Part shown: positions 8,791 to 17,541 of the stretch, in pieces
Layout: every line of letters starts with the position of its first letter
How positions within the stretch are numbered: the stretch's first letter is position 1
DNA from: Aestuariivivens sediminicola
GTDB lineage: Bacteria; Bacteroidota; Bacteroidia; Flavobacteriales; Flavobacteriaceae
Direction of reading: 5' to 3'
Assembly (NCBI RefSeq): GCF_022662015.1
Contig: NZ_JAKMCM010000007.1
Coordinates: 62,001-126,000, forward strand
DNA length: 64,000 nt
Position numbers and translations under genes: made by a program
Notes under the pieces: model-generated
The model's input: the letters and a program-made list of their open reading frames with translations, nothing else
Database searches by the model: none
Told to the model about the DNA's origin: nothing

Positions 8791-10026
8791 TTGAATTACG
8801 AGTATTTTATAGCCAGGCGTATCATTGCCGGTAAAGTGTATAAAAGTAGTATATCGGCACCAATAATAAAAATTGGTATCGCAGCTATTGCCATTGGTAT
8901 CGTAGTGATGATGATTGCTATAGCTACGGGAATTGGACTGCAACAAAAAATAAGGGATAAAGTAGTGGCCTTTAACGGACATATTACCATAGCCAATTAC
9001 GATAGCAACAATTCTCAGGAAAGTGTCGTTGCAATTTCCAGAGATCAGGAATTTTACCCCGAATTTAAGGCCGTAGAGGGTATTACCCATATTCAGGCCG
9101 TGGCCACTAAATTAGGCGTGATAAGAACAGAAGACGATTTTGAAGGGGCGATTTTAAAGGGTGTTGGTGCCGATTATGATTGGCGTTTTTTCAGGGACTT
9201 TTTGGTAGCAGGAAAATTACCCGATTATTCAGACAAACGAAATGAAGAGGTCCTGATTTCACAATATTTGGCAAATCGTTTAAAGTTTAAACCGGGAGAC
9301 CGCTTTCAAATGGTATTTGCCAAAACCGATTTAAATAAACCGCCAAGTATCATAACCTATCATATTGTGGGATTATATAACTCCGGATTCCAGGATTTTG
9401 ATGCCACTTATATCATTGGAGATATCCGGCATATACAGCGTCTCAATAGGTGGGAGGAGCATCAGGTTGGTAATTTTGAGGTGTTCATTGATGATTATAG
9501 GGAACTGGAACAAAAGGGAATAGAAATTTACAGGGAGACACCCTCGAACCTGAACACCCAGACTGTAGCGGATAAGTACTATTCAATTTTCGAATGGATT
9601 AAGATTTTTGATGCCAACATCTACGGTATTATAGGAATTATGATTCTTATTGCCGGGATCAATATGATTACGGCGCTTTTGGTTTTAATATTGGAGCGTA
9701 CACAAATGATAGGTATTTTAAAGGCCTTGGGCAGCAGTAATTGGAGTATTAGAAAACTATTTCTGTACAACGCCTCCTATTTGATCGTATTGGGTCTGCT
9801 ATGGGGAAATCTATTTGGTCTGGGATTGCTTTTTTTGCAAAAGTATTTTAAGCTGTTTCCTCTGGATCCCAATGTCTACTATGTTACCGAAGCCCCCGTA
9901 TATATAAATTTGGGTTATATTTTGGCGCTCAACATGGGTACCATGATCATGTGTTTGGTCATGCTCTTAATTCCAACCTATGTCATTACAAAAATTTCAC
10001 CGGTTAAGGTTATAAGATTTGAGTAA
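8791..10026 (+). CDS. LolC/LolE-type ABC transporter permease (FtsX-like)
   Basis: The 411-aa protein has one N-terminal membrane helix (about residues 24-46, IIKIGIAAIAIGIVVMMIAIA), a large periplasmic domain, and three C-terminal helices (about 275-300, 325-350 and 370-395), with 'MIGILKALGSSNWSIRKLF' in the coupling region. This is the MacB/FtsX topology of lipoprotein-releasing permeases. In such systems a separate ATPase (LolD) powers extraction of outer-membrane lipoproteins; no ATPase gene is adjacent. The start is a TTG at 8791: no in-frame ATG lies nearby and the family normally begins with a residue pattern like NYEYFIARRI. Confidence 0.8.
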   Translation: MNYEYFIARRIIAGKVYKSSISAPIIKIGIAAIAIGIVVMMIAIATGIGLQQKIRDKVVAFNGHITIANYDSNNSQESVVAISRDQEFYPEFKAVEGITHIQAVATKLGVIRTEDDFEGAILKGVGADYDWRFFRDFLVAGKLPDYSDKRNEEVLISQYLANRLKFKPGDRFQMVFAKTDLNKPPSIITYHIVGLYNSGFQDFDATYIIGDIRHIQRLNRWEEHQVGNFEVFIDDYRELEQKGIEIYRETPSNLNTQTVADKYYSIFEWIKIFDANIYGIIGIMILIAGINMITALLVLILERTQMIGILKALGSSNWSIRKLFLYNASYLIVLGLLWGNLFGLGLLFLQKYFKLFPLDPNVYYVTEAPVYINLGYILALNMGTMIMCLVMLLIPTYVITKISPVKVIRFE

Positions 10027-10142
10027 ATCGGTATACCTGGAGGAGGATCGGTGGCGTTAAGGAATGGGAGGTGGATTACGCCATAGGCGTGAGACGGAGG
10101 GTTATGACTAATTAACATGGAATTATTTTTTAGAACTACTTG

Positions 10143-10169
10143 TGGATTCCTGCCTTCGCAGGAATGACA
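10143..10169 (-). repeat. 27-bp palindromic intergenic repeat, copy 1 (inverted)
   Basis: Reverse complement of copies 2 and 3, with all 27 bases identical. The core TTCCTGCCTTCGCAGGAA folds into a short hairpin (TTCCTGC/GCAGGAA). Confidence 0.9.
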
Positions 10170-10293
10170 GATCGTTGTCAAATATAATCTAAGTAATACC
10201 AAATGACTTCGATTGGGGATTCGGGGCAGTTTATATTGCCGAATAATTGCATTACTGCATACTTCTTAAGCAATTGCAAATTCGAATTTCTTT

Positions 10294-10320
10294 TGTCATT
10301 CCTGCGAAGGCAGGAATCCA
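10294..10320 (+). repeat. 27-bp palindromic intergenic repeat, copy 2
   Basis: Begins TGTCATTCCTGC and ends GGCAGGAATCCA. It is identical to copy 3 and inverted relative to copy 1. The hairpin stem is ATTCCTGC/GCAGGAAT with a short loop. It resembles REP-type elements dispersed in many bacterial genomes. Confidence 0.9.
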
Positions 10321-10438
10321 TTATAGATAGATTTTTAATTCTAAGTAATGTTCTTATTCCCATTGCCGCAAAAAGAACCTAACCTGCCTACCTGGCGGAT
10401 GGCAGGCAGGAGGAGTATAATGCAGATATGAATTTTCT

Positions 10439-10465
10439 TGTCATTCCTGCGAAGGCAGGAATCCA
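10439..10465 (+). repeat. 27-bp palindromic intergenic repeat, copy 3
   Basis: Identical over 27 bases to copy 2, which ends 118 bp earlier, and in the same orientation. Identity ends sharply at the element borders. Confidence 0.9.
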
Positions 10466-10704
10466 TACAGAGGTATTTTTCTGATAGGTGGATAGTTTTT
10501 ACAAACTCCGCTTTCTGAATTCACCTAACCGCAGCCGAACCCTCTTGAAACACCAGTGTTTATACGGCTTAAAAAACATGCGGAAGAAATAGGAATCTTA
10601 TGCTTATGTTTTATCCGTTTTATGCTGATGATTTAGGCATTTTATGCGCATGGAATTTCGGGCATAGGGGCGGCCTTTTTTTGTAGTGCCCTTTTGACAA
10701 TATT

Positions 10705-11469
10705 TTAATTGAGAATGCCATGAATAAAACTGGAAATGGTACCTGTTCCATTCTGATCCAGATGTTTTACAAAAGCACTCCCGATAATGGCTCCTTTGGT
10801 ATACTGTGTGGCTTGTGAAAAAGTCTTGTTATTGCTAATACCAAACCCGACAATTTGCGGATTTTTTAGCTCCAGTGCAGCAATGCGTTTGAAGTAACGG
10901 TTCTGTGCCTCACCAAAGCCGGACTTTGCCCCGGTAGTACTTGCACTACTCACCATATAAATGAATCCTCTCGAAATGGAATCAATAAACGAAATGCGTT
11001 CATCACTGGTTTGTGGCGTAATTAAAAAAACATTGATCAATCCGAACTTTTCAAAAGTAGCCTGGTACTTTTCATGATACACATCAACCGGCAGATCCGG
11101 GATGATCAGTCCATCGATACCTATGTCCTGGCATGTTTTACAGAAAGCCTCTACACCATACTGCAAAATGGGATTAAAATACCCCATGATGAGCAGGGGA
11201 ATGGAGACCGATGTCCTGATGTCTTTTAACTGATTGAACAAGACTTGCGTGGTCATGCCATTTTTTAAGGCTCGGGTTGAACTGTCCTGAATGGTGGGCC
11301 CATCGGCTAGTGGGTCACTAAACGGCAGACCGATTTCAATCATATCCACACCACTATTTTCCAAATCTTTAATTATGGAAACAGTATCATTAAGATGTGG
11401 GAACCCCGCTGTAAAGTATATGGATAAAAGCTTTTTGTTCTCCTTTAGTTTTTCGTTTATTCTATTCAT
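10705..11469 (-). CDS. trpA: Tryptophan synthase alpha subunit
   Basis: The 254-aa protein cleaves indole-3-glycerol phosphate to indole and glyceraldehyde-3-phosphate, passing indole to TrpB. Catalytic residues are visible as Glu45 in 'VDMIEIGLPFSDPLADGP' and Asp56 in the same motif. The C-terminal phosphate-binding strand 'VGFGISNN' and 'GAIIGSAFV' are present. Length is normal for the family (about 250-268). It is the last gene of the trpEGDCFBA operon, 57 bp downstream of trpB. Confidence 0.97.
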   Translation of the reverse strand: MNRINEKLKENKKLLSIYFTAGFPHLNDTVSIIKDLENSGVDMIEIGLPFSDPLADGPTIQDSSTRALKNGMTTQVLFNQLKDIRTSVSIPLLIMGYFNPILQYGVEAFCKTCQDIGIDGLIIPDLPVDVYHEKYQATFEKFGLINVFLITPQTSDERISFIDSISRGFIYMVSSASTTGAKSGFGEAQNRYFKRIAALELKNPQIVGFGISNNKTFSQATQYTKGAIIGSAFVKHLDQNGTGTISSFIHGILN

Positions 11470-11526
11470 GGTTATTAGGTCATTCCTTCATTATGATTGC
11501 GTTCGCGGTCTGTGGCCTGCAGCCGC

Positions 11527-12708
11527 CTATATGTTGAAATAGTCTATATAGTTTTGTAAATCCTTATCACCGCGACCAGATAGACTTACAACCACAATAT
11601 CATCGGGTAAAAAATGTTTTTTCTCAAAAATGGCCAGGGCATGGGAGGTTTCTATGGCAGGGATAATACCCTCAAGTTTACTTAATTCCAGACCGGCGTT
11701 CATGGCCTCATCGTCCGTAACAGACATGAATTCTGCGCGACCGGTTTTACATAAATGGGCGTGCATAGGGCCAACACCCGGATAATCCAATCCTGCTGAA
11801 ATCGAGTAGGGCTCTGTTATCTGCCCGTCATCGGTTTGCATAAGCATGGTTTTACAGCCATGAATAATACCTTCTTTTCCCAATACCGAAGTTGCAGCAC
11901 TTTCACCGGAGTCTATGCCCAGGCCGGCAGCTTCAACTGCAATGATCTTAACATCCTCATTATCCAGGAAATGATAATAGGTGCCTGCGGCATTGCTTCC
12001 GCCTCCAATACATGCCACCACATAATCCGGGTTTTCCCTGTCCTCCTCTGCTTTCAACTGCCATTTTATTTCCTCGGAAATAATGGCCTGAAAACGCGTT
12101 ACCATATCAGGGTAGGGATGCGGTCCTATGGCAGAACCTATGATATAATGCGTGTTAACCGGGTTGTTAATCCAATCGCGTATGGCTTCATTGGTTGCAT
12201 CTTTTAGTGTTTTACTGCCCGAGGTTGCGGGGATAACCGTAGCACCTAACATCTTCATACGGGCCACATTGGGCGCTTGTCTCGCAATGTCTATTTCACC
12301 CATATACACGATGCATTCCATCCCCATCAGCGCACACACCGTTGCGGTGGCAACACCGTGCTGTCCGGCTCCTGTTTCTGCAATTATACGCGTTTTACCC
12401 AAACGTTTCGCCATGAGAATCTGACCAATAGTATTGTTTATCTTATGGGCTCCCGTATGATTTAGATCCTCCCGCTTCAGATAAATTTTGGTATGGTATT
12501 TTTCCGAAAGGCGTTTTGCAAAATAAAGTGGTGATGGGCGTCCCACATAATCTTTTAGCAACTTATTAAATGCGTTTTGGAACTCGGGTTCGGCCATCAC
12601 TTTTAAATAGTTTTGCCGTAATTCTTCAACATTGGGATACAGCATTTCGGGAATATAGGCACCGCCAAATTCTCCGTAATACCCTTTTTCATCTACATTG
12701 TAATTCAT
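11527..12708 (-). CDS. trpB: Tryptophan synthase beta subunit
   Basis: A PLP enzyme condensing indole and serine to tryptophan in complex with TrpA. The PLP lysine is Lys89 in '[11 protein letters not shown]', and the phosphate-binding loop '[13 protein letters not shown]' and C-terminal '[11 protein letters not shown]' are intact. I place the start at the ATG at 12706-12708 (393 aa, beginning [16 protein letters not shown]), because homologues begin just before the 'G.FGGAY.PE' motif. An upstream in-frame ATG at 12739-12741 would add 11 residues without conserved content. It lies 70 bp downstream of trpF. Confidence 0.97.
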   Translation of the reverse strand: MNYNVDEKGYYGEFGGAYIPEMLYPNVEELRQNYLKVMAEPEFQNAFNKLLKDYVGRPSPLYFAKRLSEKYHTKIYLKREDLNHTGAHKINNTIGQILMAKRLGKTRIIAETGAGQHGVATATVCALMGMECIVYMGEIDIARQAPNVARMKMLGATVIPATSGSKTLKDATNEAIRDWINNPVNTHYIIGSAIGPHPYPDMVTRFQAIISEEIKWQLKAEEDRENPDYVVACIGGGSNAAGTYYHFLDNEDVKIIAVEAAGLGIDSGESAATSVLGKEGIIHGCKTMLMQTDDGQITEPYSISAGLDYPGVGPMHAHLCKTGRAEFMSVTDDEAMNAGLELSKLEGIIPAIETSHALAIFEKKHFLPDDIVVVSLSGRGDKDLQNYIDYFNI

Positions 12709-12778
12709 AACGTTTTTATTCTTGTCTTTTCCTGGGACCAATCCGTGTGATACAAGATCAGGCGATTAATTAGAAGCG

Positions 12779-13408
12779 TCAGATCTGACTTCGCTTTATG
12801 TTAAAGGCCTTTAATAATGCCACACTCTTCAATCCAGGTTCAATTTCAAATTTACTATTCACATCAATGGCCTTGCAGTACCTTGATGCTTTACTCGCTT
12901 TAAATTTATTTAGTTTTTCCATTTCATCTAATCCGATACCACCACTCAGAAAAAAGGGCTTTGTCGAGGGGTAACTGTTTAATACATTCCAATTAAAAGT
13001 ATAGCCGTTCCCTCCGGGTAAGGCGCCTTTGGTATCGAATAAAAAATAGTGGCATACCGGTTCATAAGGGTCCAGGACTTCAAAATTAAAACGATCTTTA
13101 ATGGAAAAGACCTTAATGATTTCAATTTCTGTATGCATTCGACTTAAATTCATGCAATACTCCGGTGTCTCGTTACCGTGTAACTGAACGGCCTGCAAAT
13201 TATAGGTAGCTATCTTATTTATGACATCCTCTAATTCCGCATCAACAAATACCCCCACTTTTTTAATGCTTTCTGGAAGTTCCGGAAGGTCTCCTGAAAA
13301 ATAACGCGCCGATTTTTTATAAAATATAAAACCGAGGTAGTCGGGTTCCAACGCGGCAACCTGCTTCATGTTGTCCTCATATTTCATACCACATATCTTC
13401 AGTTTCAT
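12779..13408 (-). CDS. trpF: Phosphoribosylanthranilate isomerase
   Basis: The 209-aa TIM-barrel enzyme performs the Amadori rearrangement of phosphoribosylanthranilate. The opening 'KLKICGMK' carries the catalytic Cys7, 'PDYLGFIFYKKSARY' is the conserved second strand, and the late Asp lies in 'AIDVNSKFE'. 'LSGGI' forms part of the phosphate site. It is a free-standing gene, not fused to trpC as in enterobacteria, and sits 24 bp downstream of trpC. Confidence 0.96.
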   Translation of the reverse strand: MKLKICGMKYEDNMKQVAALEPDYLGFIFYKKSARYFSGDLPELPESIKKVGVFVDAELEDVINKIATYNLQAVQLHGNETPEYCMNLSRMHTEIEIIKVFSIKDRFNFEVLDPYEPVCHYFLFDTKGALPGGNGYTFNWNVLNSYPSTKPFFLSGGIGLDEMEKLNKFKASKASRYCKAIDVNSKFEIEPGLKSVALLKAFNIKRSQI

Positions 13409-13432
13409 AGTTTAGCCATTTTCGACATGATA

Positions 13433-14218
13433 TTAATTGTCTAATTTGTTTATAAAGGCCTTTGCATTGGTGCCGGGATCCTCAGTTTTCATAAAATTTT
13501 CTCCTATTAAAAAGCCTTGGTAGCCATGGGTCCTCAAGGTTTTAATGGCGTCTACATTGCTAATGCCACTCTCAGACACTTTTATGAATTCATCCGGAAT
13601 CAATGCGCTTAAGGTTTTACTGGTCTCTAAACTCACATCAAAGGTCTTAAGGTTTCTATTGTTTACCCCTAGCATGTCTAAACTTGGCATTATGGATTTA
13701 TGCAGTTCTTCTTCATTGTGAACTTCCAGAAGCACTTCCAGGTTCAGGCTTTTGGAAAATTCTGAAAGTGCTTTTATGTCGTCCCTGGTTAAAATGGCAG
13801 CGATCAGCAGAATAACGTCCGCTCCAAAAGCTTTGGCCTCAAGGATCTGGTATTCATCAATTATAAATTCCTTGCGCAATAAGGGTAATCGGCAACTTGC
13901 CCTTGATGTTAAAAGATCGTCTAAAGAACCGCCGAAATATTTACCGTCAGTTAAAATTGACATACCACAAACCCCGGCATTTTCGTAGCCAATGGCAACA
14001 TCAAAAACATTTAAACTACTATTGATTACCGATTTTGAAGGCGATCGGCGTTTATGCTCCGCAATAATTCCAGAGCTGCTTTGGCGTAATTTGTCTCCTA
14101 AGGAAATTGTTTCTCTCTGAAACAATACCGATTGCTCCAATTGCTTTTTAGGAATCAACGTTTTTCTTAATTCCACCTCTTTAATTTTATCCCGTGTTAT
14201 GCTGTCAAGTATGTTCAA
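13433..14218 (-). CDS. trpC: Indole-3-glycerol phosphate synthase
   Basis: The 261-aa TIM-barrel enzyme closes the indole ring from CdRP. Conserved elements are 'IIAEHKRRSPSKS' with the catalytic lysine, 'LLRKEFIIDEYQI' with the second lysine, 'LLEVHNEEEL', 'GVNNRNLKTF' and 'VSESGI', ending in 'GFLIGENFMK'. Length is typical. It is 11 bp downstream of trpD, so the genes are probably translationally coupled. Confidence 0.97.
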   Translation of the reverse strand: MNILDSITRDKIKEVELRKTLIPKKQLEQSVLFQRETISLGDKLRQSSSGIIAEHKRRSPSKSVINSSLNVFDVAIGYENAGVCGMSILTDGKYFGGSLDDLLTSRASCRLPLLRKEFIIDEYQILEAKAFGADVILLIAAILTRDDIKALSEFSKSLNLEVLLEVHNEEELHKSIMPSLDMLGVNNRNLKTFDVSLETSKTLSALIPDEFIKVSESGISNVDAIKTLRTHGYQGFLIGENFMKTEDPGTNAKAFINKLDN

Positions 14219-14229
14219 CCTTTCTAAGT

Positions 14230-15225
14230 TTAATGTTTACTCAATTCAATCAGTTTATCCAAACTTGTTTTGGCCTGACCTGATCGCAAGGCCTCTAAGG
14301 CCAACTCAAATCCCTCCCTGTGAGAGATTTGCCTGGTGGTGGCTATAGCCAATCCTGCGTTAGCACATACGACATGGTTTTGCGCTTCGGTGCCTTTCCC
14401 GTTAATAACATTCATGAAAATTGTCGCAGCATCTTCAATCGTACGCCCTCCAAAAATAGCTTCCTGTTGTATTTCTGCAATTTCCAGGTCACTCGGACTG
14501 AACATACTTTCAGAATGGTTTGAAATTATTTTGGCCTTTCCGGTCAGGGATATTTCATCATAGCCATCCAATGCGTGTACTATGCTATAATTTTTATCAG
14601 TTTGCTGATATAAATAGCCGTAAAGACGTTGTAATTCCAAATCGAAGACACCGACCATCTGGTTTTTCGGGAACGACGGATTTACCATAGGACCCAACAT
14701 ATTAAAAAATGTTTTAACGCCCAGTTCCCGGCGTATGGGAGCTACATTTTTCATGGCCGGATGGAACAGAGGGGCATGCAGAACGCAAATACCGGCCTGA
14801 TCTATACAGCGCTGTAAAAATGATTCTTCGTTTGAAAACTTTATACCCAAAAATTCCATCACATTGGATGATCCGCAGGCCGATGACACACCATAATTTC
14901 CATGCTTCGCCACTTTAATACCTGCTCCTGCAGCCACAAAGGAGGCTAATGTTGAAATATTGAAGGTGTCTTTGCCATCTCCACCGGTACCGCATAAGTC
15001 AATGGCATTGAAATCCTTTAGATCGATGGCAATGCAGAGTTCTAAAAGCGCATCTCTAAAGCCTTGTAATTCTTCAAGGGTAATACTTCGCATCATATAG
15101 ACCGTTAAAAAGGAGGCAATCTGACTTTGATTATAAGCACCATTTGAAATATTTACCAGTGCCCTCTTGGCCTCTTCTGCCGATATGCTTTCGTGATTTA
15201 TAAGTCTGTTTAATAGTTGTTTCAT
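14230..15225 (-). CDS. trpD: Anthranilate phosphoribosyltransferase
   Basis: The 331-aa enzyme transfers phosphoribose from PRPP to anthranilate. The PRPP-binding glycine loop 'GTGGDGKDTFNIST' and the 'KHGNYGVSSACGSSNVME' segment are present, as is 'RRELGVKTFFNMLGPMVNP'. The protein lacks a fused glutaminase domain, since trpG is separate here. The 104-bp gap to trpG is A+T-rich with an unbroken T-run, and I see no clear terminator in it. Confidence 0.97.
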   Translation of the reverse strand: MKQLLNRLINHESISAEEAKRALVNISNGAYNQSQIASFLTVYMMRSITLEELQGFRDALLELCIAIDLKDFNAIDLCGTGGDGKDTFNISTLASFVAAGAGIKVAKHGNYGVSSACGSSNVMEFLGIKFSNEESFLQRCIDQAGICVLHAPLFHPAMKNVAPIRRELGVKTFFNMLGPMVNPSFPKNQMVGVFDLELQRLYGYLYQQTDKNYSIVHALDGYDEISLTGKAKIISNHSESMFSPSDLEIAEIQQEAIFGGRTIEDAATIFMNVINGKGTEAQNHVVCANAGLAIATTRQISHREGFELALEALRSGQAKTSLDKLIELSKH

Positions 15226-15329
15226 GCCTATGCCTAACCCCGTACTGAGGATGGGTAATTAATTTTTATAGATTATTATTTTTTTTTCTTCATATGAATT
15301 CAGGAAGGCACAAAGCCACTACAAATTGC

Positions 15330-15896
15330 TTAAGGGTTCAACCAATTTTCTAGGATTTTTTTACCGTCGGGAGTCAATACGGATTCCGGATGGTATTGAA
15401 CGCCTTTTACATCGTAATGTCTGTGCCTTAAGGACATTACTTGTCCATTTTCGTCATAGGAGGTCGCTTCGAGTTCGTCCGGTAAGTTTGGATTTACCAC
15501 CCAGGAGTGATAGCGCCCCACATCAATGCTTTTGTTGAGACCGCGAAACAAAATTTCGTCATCAACACATATGGTCACCTTGGTTGCAACACCGTGATAC
15601 ACTTCGTCTAAATTTATAAGCGATCCTCCAAATACTTCACCGATAGCCTGCTGGCCGAGGCAAACGCCTAAAATACCCTTGGTAGGTGCATAGGCCTTAA
15701 TGATGTCTTTTAATAAGCCCGCTTCATCCGGAATACCGGGTCCGGGAGATAACACAATTTTATCGAAAGGCGCCACATCATCAAGCGTGAGCTTGTCGTT
15801 TCTGAATACGGTGACATCACAGTTTAAATCTTCTAAATAATGTACAAGATTGTATGTGAAACTGTCGTAATTATCTATAACTAATACCTTTGTCAT
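15330..15896 (-). CDS. trpG: Anthranilate synthase glutamine amidotransferase component
   Basis: The 188-aa class I glutaminase supplies ammonia to TrpE. The nucleophile is Cys79 in 'GILGVCLGQQAIGE', the oxyanion strand is 'LSPGPGIPDEAG', and the catalytic His-x-Glu is in 'VQYHPESVLT'. The opening 'VLVIDNYDSFTYNLVHYL' is characteristic of TrpG/PabA. Because it lies inside the trp operon, tryptophan synthesis is its main role, although dual use for p-aminobenzoate is possible. It is 2 bp from trpE. Confidence 0.96.
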   Translation of the reverse strand: MTKVLVIDNYDSFTYNLVHYLEDLNCDVTVFRNDKLTLDDVAPFDKIVLSPGPGIPDEAGLLKDIIKAYAPTKGILGVCLGQQAIGEVFGGSLINLDEVYHGVATKVTICVDDEILFRGLNKSIDVGRYHSWVVNPNLPDELEATSYDENGQVMSLRHRHYDVKGVQYHPESVLTPDGKKILENWLNP

Positions 15897-15898
15897 CT

Positions 15899-17302
15899 TT
15901 AAATATCCTCTGCTTGTTTAATGGCCTTGGTCAGTGCCCCTAATTTGTTATACACTTCTTGTAATTCATTATCCGGGTTTGATTTGGAGACCAAACCCGC
16001 TCCTGCCTGCCAATGTAATTTATGATTCTTACTCAAAAAGGTGCGAATCATGATGGCATGGTTAAAATTACCGTTAAAATCCATAAACCCTATGGCACCG
16101 CCATAAAAGGAGCGACTGGTTTTTTCGTATTGTTCGATGAGTTGCATGGCGCGGTGCTTAGGCGCACCGCTTAACGTTCCGGCAGGGAAGGTGTCTGCAA
16201 CAATCTGCATGGTTGGGGTATGCTCATGTTTTTGTCCGGTAACCTTACTTACCAGATGAATGACGTGGGAGAAAAACTGAACTTCCCTGTAGGTGTCGAC
16301 CGTGACATTGCTGCCATGTCTGCTCAAATCATTCCTGGCCAGATCGACCAACATGACATGTTCGGCATTTTCTTTATCGTCTACGGTTAACTGTTTGGCC
16401 AGTTCCGCATCTTTGGAGTCATTGCCCGTTCTTCTGAAGGTCCCTGCTATAGGGTGGATTTCCGCCTTTCCGTCACTGACAATAAGTTGGGCCTCGGGCG
16501 AACTGCCAAATATTTTAAAATTACCATAATCGAAGTAGAATAGATAGGGAGAGGGATTTATACTTCTCAATGTTCTGTAGACATTGAATTCATCACCCTT
16601 AAATTTCTGGCTAAAACTTTTCGACAGAACCAATTGAAACACATCGCCACGGGCACAATGTTTTTTGGCTAACTCAACGTGATGTTTGAATTCATCATCT
16701 GTAAGGTTTGAATCGATATCACCTTCAGACATGAAGGTATAAGTGGCAAAATTCTTGACTTTTATGAGATGATCAATTTCATCTATATTGTTGTCCGTTT
16801 CATAACAATGTGCGAAAATATAGGCCTCGTTTTTAAAATGGTTAATGGCTATGATATTTTTATAAACCGCGTAATACACATCCGGTATCTGAATTGAATC
16901 CGGTTTATTGGAAATAGCTATATCTTCAAAATAGCGTACCGCGTCGTAGGCCAGGTATCCAAAAATACCGTTGTTAATGAACTTGAACTGTTCTTCAGAA
17001 CCGGTTTTAAAACGTTTTGTGAACTGATGAATTTCTTCGGTGACATTGGTCTCCGGGTTAATCGGGACACTGCTGTGGTTGCCATCAGGAAAGGTCTGGG
17101 ATATAATGTCATTCTCAACTTTTATCGAGGCAATGGGATTGAAACATATATAGGAAAAACTATTATCACTGGCATGATAATCGCTGCTTTCCAACAAAAT
17201 GCTGTTGGGAAATTTATCGCGAATTTTAAGATAGATACTTACAGGGGTAATGGTATCTGCCAGTATTTTTTTGTAATGTGTGTATAAACTATAGGTTTTC
17301 AT
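15899..17302 (-). CDS. trpE: Anthranilate synthase component I
   Basis: The 467-aa chorismate-utilising enzyme makes anthranilate with TrpG. The N-terminal 'LLES' (residues 36-39) is the known tryptophan feedback-binding motif, so the enzyme is probably inhibited by its end product. The C-terminal catalytic domain shows 'SSPEAQLIV', 'PIAGTFRRTG', 'HVMLVDLARNDL', 'FPAGTLSGAPKHRAMQLI' and 'GAIGFMDFNGN'. It is the first structural gene of the operon, behind a leader peptide and terminator. Confidence 0.97.
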   Translation of the reverse strand: MKTYSLYTHYKKILADTITPVSIYLKIRDKFPNSILLESSDYHASDNSFSYICFNPIASIKVENDIISQTFPDGNHSSVPINPETNVTEEIHQFTKRFKTGSEEQFKFINNGIFGYLAYDAVRYFEDIAISNKPDSIQIPDVYYAVYKNIIAINHFKNEAYIFAHCYETDNNIDEIDHLIKVKNFATYTFMSEGDIDSNLTDDEFKHHVELAKKHCARGDVFQLVLSKSFSQKFKGDEFNVYRTLRSINPSPYLFYFDYGNFKIFGSSPEAQLIVSDGKAEIHPIAGTFRRTGNDSKDAELAKQLTVDDKENAEHVMLVDLARNDLSRHGSNVTVDTYREVQFFSHVIHLVSKVTGQKHEHTPTMQIVADTFPAGTLSGAPKHRAMQLIEQYEKTSRSFYGGAIGFMDFNGNFNHAIMIRTFLSKNHKLHWQAGAGLVSKSNPDNELQEVYNKLGALTKAIKQAEDI

Positions 17303-17362
17303 TATGCACCATTTATTTAAGGTATATCAGTTGCAATTAGATGTTTTCAAGAACGAATTTGG

Positions 17363-17398
17363 AAAAATAAAAAGGCTTGTCGTGAATGACAAGCCTTT
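17363..17398 (-). terminator. trp operon attenuator (intrinsic terminator in the leader)
   Basis: On the minus strand, AAAGGCTTGTC and GACAAGCCTTT form a perfect 11-bp stem with a six-base loop ATTCAC, followed by TTATTTTTCC. It lies between the leader peptide and trpE. The loop and flanking bases (17380-17386) are complementary over seven contiguous bases to leader segment 17434-17440. That segment can instead pair with 17449-17456, just behind the Trp codons. This gives the mutually exclusive folds of a classical attenuator. Confidence 0.85.
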
Positions 17399-17443
17399 GT
17401 TATATTTTACATTTTTAAATATACGAGGGTTACTTCACGAACG

Positions 17444-17488
17444 TTAGTTTCGAAAGCACCACCACCAGATAGTATTTAAAATTGTCAT
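17444..17488 (-). CDS. trpL: trp operon leader peptide with three consecutive Trp codons
   Basis: A 14-codon open reading frame reads MTILNTIWWWCFRN followed by TAA. The Trp codons are at 17459-17467. The ATG lies about 23 bases downstream of a TATATTTG promoter box. Tandem Trp codons in a short ORF directly before a terminator and trpE are the hallmark of ribosome-mediated attenuation. When charged tRNA-Trp is scarce, the ribosome stalls on WWW and masks 17449-17456. This frees 17433-17441 to pair with the terminator loop, so transcription continues into trpE. Mechanism is inferred by analogy to enterobacterial trpL; the sequence elements are all visible. Confidence 0.85.
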   Translation of the reverse strand: MTILNTIWWWCFRN

Positions 17489-17510
17489 CAATTCTTGAAT
17501 AATTATGGTT

Positions 17511-17541
17511 CAAATATAGAAATGAAATCATAATTACACAA
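17511..17541 (-). promoter_or_regulatory. trp operon promoter
   Basis: On the minus strand, TATATTTG (17511-17518) is a perfect TAnnTTTG box, with TTG (17539-17541) 20 bp upstream. The predicted transcript start is about 15-20 bases before the leader ATG. A stem of AGTTGT/ACAACT with T/A-runs (17547-17579) lies immediately upstream of the TTG and might be an operator or a structural element. Confidence 0.7.

Larger units (their letters stand above)
10027..10704. other. 678-bp non-coding region with palindromic repeats
   Basis: No convincing gene is visible. The stretch carries three perfect copies of a 27-bp palindromic element (listed separately) and an unrelated imperfect G+C-rich hairpin at about 10383-10410 (CCTGCC...GGCAGG). 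It lies between the convergent 3' ends of the permease gene and the trp operon. No clear terminator with a U-tract was found for either. Confidence 0.7.

Noticed and set aside
17431-17532. A 34-codon frame (starting MISFLYLNHN, ending SKLTFVK) overlapping the trp leader peptide in another frame
   Set aside because: Its ATG lies upstream of the predicted promoter box and transcript start, and it has no Trp codons; the shorter frame with WWW fits attenuation better.
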